Assembly (NCBI GenBank): GCA_001312405.1
Contig: BBDR01000008.1
Span: forward strand, 62,001 to 126,000
Source of the DNA: Clostridium sp. NkU-1
GTDB lineage: Bacteria; Bacillota_A; Clostridia; Lachnospirales; Lachnospiraceae
Reading direction: 5' to 3'
DNA length: 64,000 nt
Below are positions 9,908 through 19,129 of the stretch, one piece after another. A program made the position numbers and the translations under genes. The notes under the pieces were generated by a model that worked only from the letters and a program-made list of their open reading frames with translations, did not search any database and was not told the origin of the DNA. How positions within the stretch are numbered: the first letter of the stretch is position 1; every line of letters begins with the position of its first letter.

Positions 9908-10792
9908 TTATGACCCCAGGGCAATCGGCGCCACCTCTTCCTCAAGGCTGCCACTGCCTTCCCCTGGAATTCCTACTGCAGATACCATCAGGTAAAGCAT
10001 TTCCTTGAAGCTCCGGAAGGGCTGTTCCACCCTGCCTTCCCGCCAGTAAATAATGCCCTGCCATGTAGAATGCTCACGAAACATTATTTTAATTGAAAAG
10101 GTTGCCTTTAGCCCGCCTGTCCTGCACATGGAACAAACCTCATTGGAAATCAGACGACCGTATTGCATTCCATATTTTGGAATTCTTTCCTTTAAAATCT
10201 TGACTTCCATAAAATTTCCCAGGGTCCCTGCAAGATCAGCCATGGCTTCGTGCCGTTCTGTTAAGTCAGCAGGTATATTTTGATAGTTTCCCTGGATCTG
10301 CCCTGAATCATAAGCATCTATGGCCACATGGAAGGTATTCAATGATTCCCCTTCCTGTCCCATCTGGAAATCTCTTCCTAACATCTTGTTCATTAAAAGT
10401 ATTAATTGCAGCGTGCTTTCAAACGATTCCTGCCGATCTCCTTCCTCCCAGTGGATCAGTCCCTGCCAGCTGGCGTGGTAACGATATTGTACATAGATAC
10501 GGAAGGTGTTCCGTTTTCCTCTTCGTTCTTCCTCCTTACTGATCCTTGTTGCAAAATCAGGAGGATTGGTCCCGGGAAAATGACGCATTTGAAATGTCTG
10601 CTTTGGACAACCCATGGAATCAAATATACGGTCCATATTTAAAATCATCTCCAGCATACTGCCGTATTGAATTCCCTGAGATTCATCGCAATGAAACATA
10701 ACCCCCTTAATACTCCAGTCGTTGCATTCATCCACTGCCACGGTAATATACCGGTCGGTACCGCGAACTACACTCACTCTTCCTTTTGACAT
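9908..10792 (-). CDS. Protein of unknown function with three related repeats
   Basis: I do not recognise a named family. The start at 10792 is chosen for its GGTGG site 6 bases upstream and gives 294 residues. Three segments of about 95-100 residues appear related. Their ends align as NDWSIKGVMFHCDESQGIQ, ASWQGLIHWEEGDRQESFES and STWQGIIYWREGRVEQPFRS, each followed by a helix of the form MLxLILxMN. No signal peptide, membrane segment or catalytic motif is visible. The second and third repeats carry a WQG(L/I)I(H/Y)W core that would form a beta-hairpin. It is a single gene with its own terminator. The protein is probably cytoplasmic and of binding or regulatory type, but this is a guess. Confidence 0.75.
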   Translation of the reverse strand: MSKGRVSVVRGTDRYITVAVDECNDWSIKGVMFHCDESQGIQYGSMLEMILNMDRIFDSMGCPKQTFQMRHFPGTNPPDFATRISKEEERRGKRNTFRIYVQYRYHASWQGLIHWEEGDRQESFESTLQLILLMNKMLGRDFQMGQEGESLNTFHVAIDAYDSGQIQGNYQNIPADLTERHEAMADLAGTLGNFMEVKILKERIPKYGMQYGRLISNEVCSMCRTGGLKATFSIKIMFREHSTWQGIIYWREGRVEQPFRSFKEMLYLMVSAVGIPGEGSGSLEEEVAPIALGS

Positions 10793-10807
10793 AATTTCCA
10801 CCATCAT

Positions 10808-10983
10808 CCTTATGTTATGTTATAATTATAAACGAAGGCAGTTACATTTTGGTAACTTTTTTTCACATTTAGATAAAATTTTTATATCGATTGTAACCTG
10901 CCTTTTAATTTCTGTGATATGAGGGAAGAAAACACTCTCTGTAATAATACTTTTATAGAATTTTTTTCTATTTATAACAAAGA
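10808..10983. other. Intergenic region without recognisable genes
   Basis: AT-rich spacer between the unknown gene and the queT terminator. A 39-codon plus-strand frame starting ATG AGG GAA overlaps the queT terminator and has no convincing ribosome site, so I do not call it. Confidence 0.4.
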
Positions 10984-11025
10984 AAGCTTATTCAGGCTGC
11001 TAATTACAAAACACCTGAACAAGCT
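10984..11025 (-). terminator. Intrinsic terminator downstream of queT
   Basis: The stem AGCTTgTTCAGG / CCTGAAtAAGCT is followed on the minus strand by TTCTTTGTT, about 60 bases after the queT stop codon. Confidence 0.65.
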
Positions 11026-11085
11026 CAAAAAGTAGCTTTTAAATACATGGAGCTATGCTGCGGCACCGTATAATTCCAGAGACTA

Positions 11086-11593
11086 TTATTTATCTGACAT
11101 AAAACGCCCGAATATTACATGCCTGTAGCTGTTCAGCACGCCAAGCAGTATGTTTCCAAGAACTCCAATCACGAGAATTTCCCCTGCTCCAACCGTAAGC
11201 ATAGCATACCAGATGATATCCTCTGAGCCGTAAGCGTACCGCAGAACCCATGGTATGATAATGGTATTTGCCAAAATCGGCGGGAGGCATACCAGCCATC
11301 TGTTTTTCCGAAGCTTATAGGAACCGATAGCTCCGATCAGGGTTGCAAGGCTTCCGAAAATCACATCCAGGGTAGCTGCTCCGCATAATAAATTTGACAG
11401 AAAGCACCCAATAAATAATCCAGGAATTGCTGCCGGAGTGAAAAATGGCAGAATACAAAGAATCTCTGAGATCCTAAACTGGATGGGGCCGAAGCTGACA
11501 GGTGCAAAAATCATGGTCAGCACAGTGTAGACTGCAGCAATCGCCGCTGAAAAAAACCATGAAATAGGTCTTTTCTGAAGTTTTGTAATGCAT
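11086..11593 (-). CDS. queT: QueT family queuosine-precursor transporter, one frameshift
   Basis: Membrane ECF-type S component that imports a queuosine precursor (preQ0/preQ1). The region from 11523 downstream holds the family core (MIFAPVSFGPIQFRISEIL) and five hydrophobic segments. The missing N-terminus is restored when one base is removed from the A7 run near 11549-11555, giving MHYKTSEKTYFMVFSAAIAAVYTVLTM joined in frame to the core (about 168 residues, family length). The start at 11593 has AAAGGAGA upstream. It sits directly behind a probable preQ1 riboswitch, which supports the assignment. Its leader is also the left attachment site of a 37-kb mobile element, so its native promoter is now at the other end of that element. 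Confidence 0.88.
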
Positions 11594-11601
11594 ATTCATT
11601 T

Positions 11602-11648
11602 CTCCTTTAGTTTTGTTTTAGGTGTGGAAGGTCTCGAACACACCGGTC
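11602..11648 (-). promoter_or_regulatory. preQ1-I riboswitch controlling queT (left copy)
   Basis: On the minus strand, a 6-bp P1 helix GGTGTG/CACACC encloses a 12-base loop starting TTC. It is followed by the A-rich tail TAAAACAAAACTAA and then the AGGAG ribosome site of queT. Stem-loop size, the TTC after the 5' strand and the A-rich tail ending in ACTAA match the preQ1-I layout known from Bacillus. The gene behind it encodes a queuosine-precursor transporter. Loop bases are not identical to the best-known examples, so the class should be confirmed by a covariance search. Confidence 0.62.
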
Positions 11649-11651
11649 GTT
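11609..11651. repeat. attL core: 43-bp direct repeat
   Basis: An identical 43-bp sequence occurs in the same orientation at 48613-48655. It covers nearly the whole aptamer, from the A-rich tail through P1. A tyrosine integrase lies just inside this end, so I read the pair as the attachment-site core duplicated on integration. Confidence 0.85.
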
Positions 11652-11690
11652 ATGTGAAATTCCTTGTAAAATCGAGGGTTTCACGGCCTT

Positions 11691-11700
11691 ATTATATCAA
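11691..11700 (-). promoter_or_regulatory. Extended -10 promoter at the element's left end reading into queT
   Basis: The minus strand reads TGATATAAT, an extended -10 (TGnTATAAT), about 40 bases upstream of the riboswitch. No good -35 is present. It lies on the element side of attL, so it could replace the native queT promoter after integration. Confidence 0.45.
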
Positions 11701-11721
11701 TGATGGCTTTAGGGAAATGGC

Positions 11722-11744
11722 TACTACACAGTTTTTACACAGTT
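11722..11744. repeat. Left subterminal 23-bp direct repeat (putative integrase arm site)
   Basis: Identical to 48486-48508 in the same orientation. Each copy contains a tandem ACACAGTT motif separated by three T. It lies 71 bases inside the left core, whereas the right copy lies 105 bases inside the right core. This arrangement resembles arm-type binding sites of tyrosine integrases. Confidence 0.65.
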
Positions 11745-11855
11745 TTGAAAAAAAACGATAGTCCTTTTTTTCTTTTTTTAACCCTCATCAACGGATACAG
11801 TATATCACTCATAATCGCAGTAATCAAGCCTTAATCATGTGTAGGGTACAATTAT

Positions 11856-11872
11856 GCCCTGTAATACAGGGC
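11856..11872. repeat. Small palindrome GCCCTGTAATACAGGGC
   Basis: Seven-base perfect arms with a three-base loop in the spacer downstream of hicB. It may be the hicAB terminator stem or a protein-binding site; no T run follows. Confidence 0.4.
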
Positions 11873-11944
11873 AGGCTCTTGCTCTACATGATGCGTATGC
11901 ACTTGAGGTGGGAGAGTTCCTGCCCTAGTTTGATAGATCCTGAT

Positions 11945-12304
11945 TCAATTGCGTACCCTGTCATTCTGGGCGAGAAGATACAGACAATACTGGTTCATGC
12001 TGATTCCCTCTCTTTTTGAATGTTCCGCTAACTGGCGATGCAAGGATTTAGGTATTCTCAGTTTAAACTGTCCGGAATATTTATCCAAATCATCCGGCTC
12101 TGGTATTTCATTACCATCTTCAAGCATAGCCTCCAGCCAGGCCCTTTTCGCTTCCTTTGCATGATCAATGGCCTTTTCAATCGTATCTGCACAGGTTATA
12201 CACCCCTTTAAGTCTGGAAATGATACAACATATCCTCCTTCATCAGGGTCCTCTATTATCTCCATTCTATAATGTAGTTTCATATATTCATCAACTGTTC
12301 TCAT
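11945..12304 (-). CDS. hicB: HicB-type antitoxin
   Basis: The N-terminal HicB fold (YRMEIIEDPDEGGYVVSFPDLKGCITCADTIEKA) is a degenerate RNase-H-like domain that binds and neutralises HicA. The C-terminus (KLRIPKSLHRQLAEHSKREGISMNQY) is a ribbon-helix-helix DNA-binding domain that would autorepress the operon. The start at 12304 overlaps the end of hicA by 14 bases, supporting translational coupling; an upstream start at 12328 is possible. Length about 119 residues is typical. Confidence 0.93.
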   Translation of the reverse strand: MRTVDEYMKLHYRMEIIEDPDEGGYVVSFPDLKGCITCADTIEKAIDHAKEAKRAWLEAMLEDGNEIPEPDDLDKYSGQFKLRIPKSLHRQLAEHSKREGISMNQYCLYLLAQNDRVRN

Positions 12305-12536
12305 CGTCCAGCACCTCACTTTCAACAATTTCTCTCACCATCTGCACATATATCTTTTTAATCGGCTCATTCTTTGGTATGGTAATTGGCATACAGCCTG
12401 ACTTCCGAAATGTATAATGGCTGCTTCCCCCTTTAGGGGACTTCATCTCGTACCCATAGGATTCCAGAACACGGCGCAATTCATTAAATCGCAGATCCTT
12501 GGATAAAGAGCATATTCTATCTAATAATTTATCCAT
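12291..12536 (-). CDS. hicA: HicA-type mRNA interferase toxin
   Basis: 81-residue double-stranded-RNA-binding-fold toxin with the catalytic His in GGSSHYTFRK. It precedes hicB and overlaps it, the usual HicAB order. Such modules stabilise mobile elements or respond to phage. The N-terminus (MDKLLDRICSLSKDLRFNELRRVLES) matches the family. Confidence 0.93.
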   Translation of the reverse strand: MDKLLDRICSLSKDLRFNELRRVLESYGYEMKSPKGGSSHYTFRKSGCMPITIPKNEPIKKIYVQMVREIVESEVLDDENS

Positions 12537-12705
12537 TGTGACATTATCTATAATCCTCTCTTTATAATATATTATACTCTGGTATCATATACGGTGTCAA
12601 TATTTCGCTTAGTTATTTTTTCAAACTATTTAACAGTCTCATAAATTTTTATTCCTGTATCACACTGTTCACAACAATAGAACTTTACCACAAATACAGA
12701 AATTC

Positions 12706-13869
12706 TTATTTAAAGATCTCCTCCATTTTTTCCATTTCAATTTTTTTTGTTGTAGGAAGGACATGAGAGTAAATATCTGCACTCATTGCTAAAGTGGCGT
12801 GCCCAAGAATCGTTTGCATGACCTTTAACGATATCCCCTGCTCAAGACCTCTTGTCGCAAATGTATGTCTCAATGTATGGAATGTAAATTGCGAAATTTC
12901 AATATGCTCCTCCTGCATCTTCTTGATTATTTTATTCAATTCGGCCGTTATCTTTTCACGGCTGACTGGTTTTCCATCCGTGCCGGTAAATACCAGATTA
13001 TCCAGACCTTTTAGTGGCTTCCACCAATCTCCAGCCAATTCTTTTTGCTCCTTCTGATTCTTTTCTTGTTCCTTAAGTAATTCATAGCAAACCTCCAGCA
13101 TGGGAATATCCCTTTTTGATGTTTTAGTTTTAGGTGTCTCTATGTAGTGGCCCAGTTCTTTTACATATTTTATTGTTCCGGTAATATGGATAATTTTTTT
13201 TGCTAAAATCCACATCCGACCAGCGAAGCCCCCTTACCTCCCCATTTCTCATTCCAGTAAAGAGCGCAAGTTGAAACAGGCTACAATACTGGCTATGTTT
13301 CTGAGCATATGTTAAAAATTGCTTTTGTTCCTCTGCAGTCAATACCACCCTTTCTCTCCGCTCTTTTGCTTTGGGTATGGTTGCCATGGCTACAGGATTT
13401 TTAACAATCAGCCCTGATTTTACTGCCTGTTTTAAACATACCAAATAAAATTACACTCACCAGCTTAATGGTTCCTTCTGCATAATCCTTAGCTGCCATA
13501 TCATTATATAATCTCTGATCTGCTCCATACGAATACTTGTCACCCGTTTTTTTACCTAGCACAGGCATTATATGAGCATTATATGTATTACGATAGACTT
13601 CTTTAGTACCAGGCTTTATGCGGATTCCCCGGAAATCCTTCATCCACTGCTCAAACCATATTTCAACTGTCATTTTACTGCTCTGAGCATACATCTGATG
13701 AGTGGCTTCATATCGGAGATCATTGAGTTTTTTTCACTACGACTTTTAAGTCTTTATCGTATATTGCCGGATATAATTCCCCTTCATATTGAAAACGTCC
13801 CATATAAAGGCCATCTGCCTTTGGCTAATGCCCTTCGGCAGCTTTTTTTCCATTCTTATCTAATGCCAT
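12706..13869 (-). CDS. int: Tn916-type tyrosine integrase, several frameshifts
   Basis: Five short frames join into one integrase of about 388 residues. The N-terminus starts at 13869 (MALDKNGKKLPKGIS) and gives the AP2-like arm-binding domain (ADGLYMGRFQYEGELYP), then the SAM-like core-binding domain (MTVEIWFEQWMKDF), then the catalytic domain. Catalytic residues are visible: Arg in TGMRNGEVRGLRW, HxxR in HTLRHTFATRG, the GH of LGHATLAMSADIYSHV and its Tyr. Breaks lie in A/T runs or are single missing bases near 13845, 13825, 13731, 13440 and 13190. This recombinase is the natural candidate for the attL/attR pair. With so many indels, either poor base calling or an inactive gene must be considered. 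Confidence 0.85.
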
Positions 13870-13879
13870 TTTTTATAGA

Positions 13880-13903
13880 GGCTGCCTTTTTGTAAAAGCA
13901 GCC
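13880..13903 (-). promoter_or_regulatory. Hairpin between int ribosome site and int start
   Basis: GGCTGC and GCAGCC close a short AT loop on the minus strand. A strong GGAGG at 13910-13914 lies about 40 bases before the int ATG, and the hairpin fills the gap. It could terminate xis transcription partly or control int translation by bringing the distant GGAGG close. Confidence 0.45.
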
Positions 13904-13914
13904 CCTTTACCTCC

Positions 13915-14088
13915 TTAGTTTGAATTTTCAGAAACCCAGTCATTAAATTTTTCTATATCTATAAGTAATCTTCTCCCAATTTTTACCCTTACCTGCGCTT
14001 CTTGGGCAAGGCGCAAAGCAGAGTTCCGTCCAATATTCCCTGCATATTTTTGAAATTCCGGTATACTCAACAGTCTACATCTCTCCAT
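13915..14088 (-). CDS. xis: Excisionase (Xis), 57 residues
   Basis: A short frame with AAGAAG upstream encodes a winged-helix DNA-binding protein of the Tn916 Xis/DUF6462 type: MERCRLLSIPEFQKYAGNIG at the start, then RNSALRLAQEAQVRVKIGRR and a C-terminal DIEKFNDWV. Such proteins bend the element ends and favour excision by the integrase. It directly precedes int and its start overlaps the preceding small gene by 14 bases. Confidence 0.82.
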   Translation of the reverse strand: MERCRLLSIPEFQKYAGNIGRNSALRLAQEAQVRVKIGRRLLIDIEKFNDWVSENSN

Positions 14089-14384
14089 CTTCTTCCCACT
14101 CCTCTTCTTCTTTTTTTACTTCTGTTTCCGTATAATTTCCTATATAATTCGCCGGAATACAATACATATTATTTTTTCTCATATCATTCGTGTTATCAAT
14201 CCCCATTAAAAACAGGGCTTCCAAAGAGTACTGCTTCCGTATATATTCTCTGGCAATAACCTCGTTTCTGATCTTTTTTTACATATTTGAGGCCTGTAGT
14301 TTCCATAATATATTCCAGAGAACTTAACTTTTCGTAAATTCCTGTTTTATATGGAAAAAGGACCACCCATACATCCATCATCAC
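14075..14384 (-). CDS. Small unknown protein between helicase and xis, one frameshift
   Basis: About 103 residues after one break in the T7 run near 14272-14280. It starts MMMDVWVVLFPYKTGIYEK, continues EVIAREYIRKQYSLEALFLMGIDN and ends in an acidic run (EEEEWEEDGEM). Its start overlaps the helicase stop (TGATG) and its end overlaps xis, so helicase, this gene, xis and int form a coupled operon. No domain recognised. Confidence 0.55.
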
Positions 14385-16099
14385 TCTAACCCCCTTTCAA
14401 TTATCCAAATTCCTGTTTTATTACACTTGCTCATATTTTTTATGGTATATGGCAGGGAATACTCACAAAATTTCTTCTTTATTAGGTTCATTGCTATTTG
14501 TTCCTTCTGGCTTCTTCTACGGCTGATTTTAAAAATATCCAAAAGTTTTTCACTAATCCCCACCATTTCCTCCCGTCCAAGTTCTTTTCCTAAAAGAGGA
14601 TCTAATAAAAGTTTAATGTCCTCTAACAGTGATCCATTACCATTTCCCGGCCTCTCAAGATCCCCATATGTTTTATGTCCAGGAATCCATTGCAAAATTT
14701 TTTTCTTTGAAACCCTCAAAAAATTCTCTGCCTTCTTGTGAATCTTCCATGTATTTCCAAAGCTGTATACGGTGGTAATCGTTGATCGCCATACTGAACC
14801 GGTTATAACATATGTGCACTCCCCCTTTTTCCGCTTTAACAAAAAGTGGCATAGGTAATTGGGAAAAAAACGCCTTTAAATCCCTTTAAGCTTTTGTTAA
14901 TATTATTTTCCATTTCCGTATATTCGTCTTCAAGCCTTCTTATTTCCTGTTCAATCTCAGAAGGCTTAGGAATTCTGATATAAAGATTAACCGTCTCTTT
15001 TTCGATAATCCTTTTTCTACCTACCATCTGTATCACCTCTTCCCTATAAATATGGAAAATAACAACATGTTTGATACGATAGTCTTTTAGATTGACACCC
15101 ACATCCAGGAAACGAGTGGCTACTAAAAATTGTTTATCAAAATAATTTTCCTTTATTATTTCATTAAAGGTTTTTTTTCTTCTGATGCCAACTTATTTTC
15201 CGCATCCATGTAAACTGCTTTGTCTTTTCCCAACTTTTCTTGCATACGGGCTCCTTGGGCTTTTGATTTTACAAAGATAATTGCCTTTTCTCCAGCCGGG
15301 ATCTCAAGCAAATGCTTAATTATTGTTGATTCTTCTTCAAAAAAAACAGGTTTTACATAACTATAGTCCTGTTGGAAACGATATACAGTTAGATAAACAT
15401 CATCTAGCGGGAAACCATATCGGTTAAACTGGGGCGGGTTTCTCCCCGTCACTTCATTTTCAATGTCCACGATTTCTTTCAAAGCGATCCCCGCGTTGCC
15501 GTCATATAAATACGTTTTGTCTCTGCTCCTATTTGAAGCACAAGAAGCCTTAAAATCTCTTCGGTAAATGAATTGAAGCAGGCATCACCGACAAATGCAT
15601 GAACTTCATCAATAATCAAAAAATCATAATCTTTTCGTTTCTCTAGCACGTAGTTTTTTTTATATTCACTCGTCAGCTCCTGTAAAGTAAATATATCCAA
15701 CGGTCCGAATTCAAATTCTCTTTGGATACCTTTGTCCTGTAACTCCTCAAGCTTTTCCGGACTATATAGTTTTGCGATATCACGCTTATATTGCATGGTC
15801 AAGGCCACACGTGGAGTAATCAAAAGTCCTTTCTTTCTCCTACTCAAAATCAGAGGACTTATGACCTCATTAACTAATGTAGATTTGCCTGAACCTGTTT
15901 GCGATATGATAAAGTATCCTCCCTTATTCCAAGCTGCAACTTTACCTTCCGTCAAAAGATTCGAAACAAACTGATGTGAAAAGGGATCATATACCTTAAG
16001 TCTCTCCTCTTCATAGTAGCGGTATATTGAATTTCCTTCCGCTCTTTCTGATTCTATCCTATCCTCCAATGGTTCCATCCATTTTCCCACAGCTATCAT
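14381..16099 (-). CDS. DEAD/DEAH-box helicase of the element, several frameshifts
   Basis: A superfamily 2 helicase of about 570 residues read across four frames. Motif I is SQTGSGKST, motif II DEVHA, motif III TAT; the C-terminal RecA domain has VATRFLDVGVN and motif VI QMVGRKR. Breaks lie near 15480, 15160, 14840 and 14700, mostly in A/T runs. The C-terminal portion (LLDPLLGKELGREEMVG) has no recognised domain. ATG at 16099 has GGAGG upstream. It is co-directional with xis and int. Divergent to it is an AT-rich unknown gene. It could serve element replication/transfer or be half of a two-gene defence module; the sequence does not decide. Confidence 0.8.
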
Positions 16100-16133
16100 T
16101 TTTTTTCCTCCATATTTTTCTTGTCACCATATA

Positions 16134-16298
16134 TTAGGGACGCTCATGAAAAATCATGACATGCATGTTTTTTTCTGTAAAGTTTATTTCAAAAGCTTTT
16201 TTCAAGGTTCCTTTTGTGTTAATATATTCATGAATAAAGTCATTATAAGATATTTCATGCTTCTTGCAGTGGACCAAAATTCGTATACCAAAACGCAT
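16134..16298 (-). CDS. Small unknown protein upstream of the helicase
   Basis: A 54-codon frame (MRFGIRILVHCKKHEISYND at its start, INFTEKNMHVMIFHERP at its end) with protein-like composition, ending 35 bases before the helicase start. It may extend upstream, but then it would overlap the divergent gene's ribosome site. No family recognised. Start uncertain. Confidence 0.45.
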   Translation of the reverse strand: MRFGIRILVHCKKHEISYNDFIHEYINTKGTLKKAFEINFTEKNMHVMIFHERP

Positions 16299-16319
16299 CC
16301 CTAAAGGAGAAAACGATTT

Positions 16320-17922
16320 ATGCTTCGTTATGATTTTAATATATTGGTTAAAAAAACTTGATTGCCATCCAGAATACCGCGATCTATGCCATCAATTTAA
16401 AAATAAATCTAAGCTTTCTGAGGCATCTTCTATTGATAATATATGGGAAACTTTAGAGGAAATTATTCATTCTTTTGCACCGGATTATGTTTTTGCTTTA
16501 ACTCACATGAAAATAGAGATTATCATGTCCATCTATACAGCAATGGCATATGAGTTAATTCCTTCTATTGGTAAAAACGAGTTAGCTAGAATTTATTCAA
16601 GTATTTCTACCAGGGATATGGAGAGCATTCGGCATAGTTTGAGTACAGCCACTGCTGATTTGAGAGAATCATATTTTGGACCCTATAAAGATTTTAAATG
16701 TCCAGAAAATTTGGTTGTTCAGGAAAAAAAAGATTCCACGGAAAACGGAGACTCACCGAAAAAAAAGTGATTCACCTGTAAAACCTGTAAAGTGGAATTC
16801 CGGTAAATATTATTTTTCCACTCATAACTTAAATTTTACAAATCTTCAATACCTGTTGCCTTTTTGGGCTGAAGAAGAATTAGCAATACCAAAAACAGAA
16901 GTACAAGAATCAGAAGCGCAAAAAAACGGAAACAAAAAAAATCTTCTCAATTAAGTCCTTTAATAACATAGATTTTTATTATTATATGGTCAATTGTAAG
17001 AATTGGTCTTTTTTTCCTGAAAATCAATTTGGTATGACATTTTTTTAAATGGCATAAAGGAATATCTGCTATGTTTAAAAAAAGATGAATTTTATATAAT
17101 TAAAGGTGACTCTGAAAAAAACAGTTCTGAACAAGATACTTCTTTTGAAAAAAGAGCACTCCGCATTTATTTTTGAGCACCTTTTTCATCCATCTTATTT
17201 TATAAAGAATCTTACAGATTATTTAGAGAATTTTAAAACACTATTTTCTTCAACGAAATCTCCCGAAAGAGAAAAAGCTATGATTTTAACAATTCCGCTT
17301 TCGTATCTTCCTTTTTCACTGCAGGAAACAATGAAAGAATTTTATTTTGAAAGTTTAAAATCATACTTAAAATCCCCTGAAAATACGGGGGTAGAATTAT
17401 CTTTTAGAAAGTATTTATATATCATCGCAAGTTATAAAGGATATTTATTTCCTTTTGCAGAGTCACTTTTTTGCAAATTTGCTTAATATGGTATATATTG
17501 AGAACGGCGCTTATGACTTGGAAAAATTACGTGCTATTCTGAAAAATTATATTATCAGCAATATTGAGCAATATAATTTTCATGCTGTTATACAGAATCA
17601 ATTAACTAAATTTGATGAACTTAGTTATTATTCAGATGAACGAAAGCGCAAGGGGAAAGAAATTAAATTATCGACTCCAAATACAGAGAAAAGAAATAAT
17701 TTTGCCATTGAAACCTTTGAAATAAATTATACCTACAATTACTTTTCTTCAGTTCCTATGAATGACATTTTTTTATTGCGAATCCTTTTCAGGCAGACAT
17801 ATTACTTTAGAAGAATATCTGAATCTTTTTTTCAGAACCTTGGTTTAAAAAAATTTAAAGAAGTAACAGATTCCAGAACTCCAAACTATGAAGAATTTAA
17901 AAAAACTTTCATAAACTTATAG
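16320..17922 (+). CDS. AT-rich protein of unknown function, about 530 residues, several frameshifts
   Basis: ATG at 16320 has AAAGGAGA ten bases upstream and starts MLRYDFNILVKKLDCHPEYR. Breaks occur in A/T runs near 16349-16355, 16725-16765, around 16950, near 17047, near 17150 and 17466-17471; between them every frame is protein-like. The N-terminal 130 residues are helical. The middle is a Lys/Glu/Ser-rich linker. The C-terminal half (FYYYMVNCKNWSFFPENQFG onward, then FEHLFHPSYFIKNLTDYLEN) is helical and rich in Phe, Tyr and Lys. No catalytic motif is recognised. GC is far below the flanks, suggesting separate acquisition. A hairpin follows the stop. It is divergent from the helicase; a joint role is possible but unproven. 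Confidence 0.65.
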
Positions 17923-17953
17923 GTGCTATGAATGTGTTCCTCATAGCACCTAT
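17919..17953 (+). terminator. Hairpin at the end of the AT-rich gene
   Basis: A perfect 13-bp stem (ATAGGTGCTATGA and complement) overlaps the stop codon. No strong T run follows, so it may act as a weak terminator or protective 3' hairpin. Confidence 0.6.
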
Positions 17954-18060
17954 ATCAATCGATTATTATAATCTAAGGTGATCTGACCCAATATTATTAA
18001 CAGCACAACTACGTAATTGGTCGATCAATATTTTTATTTCTGCTTTCCCGTAATGACCAC

Positions 18061-19011
18061 TTAGCTGATGTTCACAGCTTCATCCGCTTCTGTTCCCGCA
18101 GCCTCCATTTTCTCCAGCGCCTGGAGGACTCTCCTGACAGCATACCTTGCATTGCCTGTCAACTGCCTCTGCCAGCAGCCGTTTTTCGGACTCCACTTAA
18201 ACCCATTGGTTTTCAATATTTCCCGGACTTCCGGCTCTGGTTTTCCGTCAAAGATCAGCTGTAACCGCATAAGTTCTTTGTTCTCTACCATCTGAAAGAA
18301 GCGGTTCTCCCGTTCCGTTGTTCCGGCATCTTTTTCCTTTTTCAGCTGTTCCAGACGAAATCTTGTATTTCTGATTGTGGCATTTTGATTTGTAAGCTGG
18401 TAGGTCATGAATGGCTTATTTTCATAATGAAAGTCACGACCCATTTCCTTTTTCAGCCTTTCCGTCTGTTCCGGTGTCAGCTCCGGGCAGCCCTCCAGTG
18501 TCTGATTCTTCCGGTAGTAGACATTGACTGCTTTCATCATGGCCTGGTCAGATTCCAGTTTTTTCAGCTTTTCTTCCAGAAGCATAACTGCATTTTCATC
18601 TCCTGATAAGATCGGCTGTTCCATCGTCAGCAGATATTCGATTTTTCCTGCATAAGACTGTAAATACTCCCAGTCTTTCATCAGCTTTTCCCTGCGCCGG
18701 TTCTGCTTTTCCTTCTTTCGTACAGGGAAATTTGCAGGACCGGAAATCATTACACTGGAACAACTCGCTTCATTCCGGTAATAGTTGTTATAATATTCTG
18801 CCAGCTTCCGGCTGTAACGGTCCGCCATTTTTACGGCTTTCTCCGTTAAATGGGGTTTTCTTTCTTTGATCTGATCCACGACAGCATAAATCCGGTCTAC
18901 ATATTTTTTATACTCCGCAGTGGCACTCCCTGCTACATAATCATCTAATGAATTGATATGTTTTGCCGTCCTTGCGGTCTGTTCGTTGATCGTATAATAA
19001 TTCTGTTCCAT
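18061..19011 (-). CDS. Conjugative-element protein of unknown function
   Basis: 316 residues, intact, highly charged and mostly helical, with basic stretches (VRKKEKQNRRREKLMKDW). The C-terminal motif GKPEPEVREILKTNGFKWSP followed by CWQRQLTGNARYAVRRVL is one I associate with DUF3560-type proteins of Firmicutes conjugative elements. AGGAGG lies about 12 bases upstream of the ATG. It heads a long minus-strand block of element genes (18-27 kb). Function unknown. Confidence 0.65.
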   Translation of the reverse strand: MEQNYYTINEQTARTAKHINSLDDYVAGSATAEYKKYVDRIYAVVDQIKERKPHLTEKAVKMADRYSRKLAEYYNNYYRNEASCSSVMISGPANFPVRKKEKQNRRREKLMKDWEYLQSYAGKIEYLLTMEQPILSGDENAVMLLEEKLKKLESDQAMMKAVNVYYRKNQTLEGCPELTPEQTERLKKEMGRDFHYENKPFMTYQLTNQNATIRNTRFRLEQLKKEKDAGTTERENRFFQMVENKELMRLQLIFDGKPEPEVREILKTNGFKWSPKNGCWQRQLTGNARYAVRRVLQALEKMEAAGTEADEAVNIS

Positions 19012-19129
19012 CTCTGTCTTTGTCCTCCTGATCTGTTTTAATTTCCCAGCCGAAGCACACAGCTCCGGCCAGGTTTTTGTTTGAGTTTACACCGCCCCAT
19101 TGAGGGCTTTATGAAATGCTGGAGCATCA

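Noticed and set aside
16146..16300. Plus-strand start for the AT-rich gene at 16146 or 16264
   Set aside because: The minus strand is protein-like here, and ATG 16320 has a good AAAGGAGA site.
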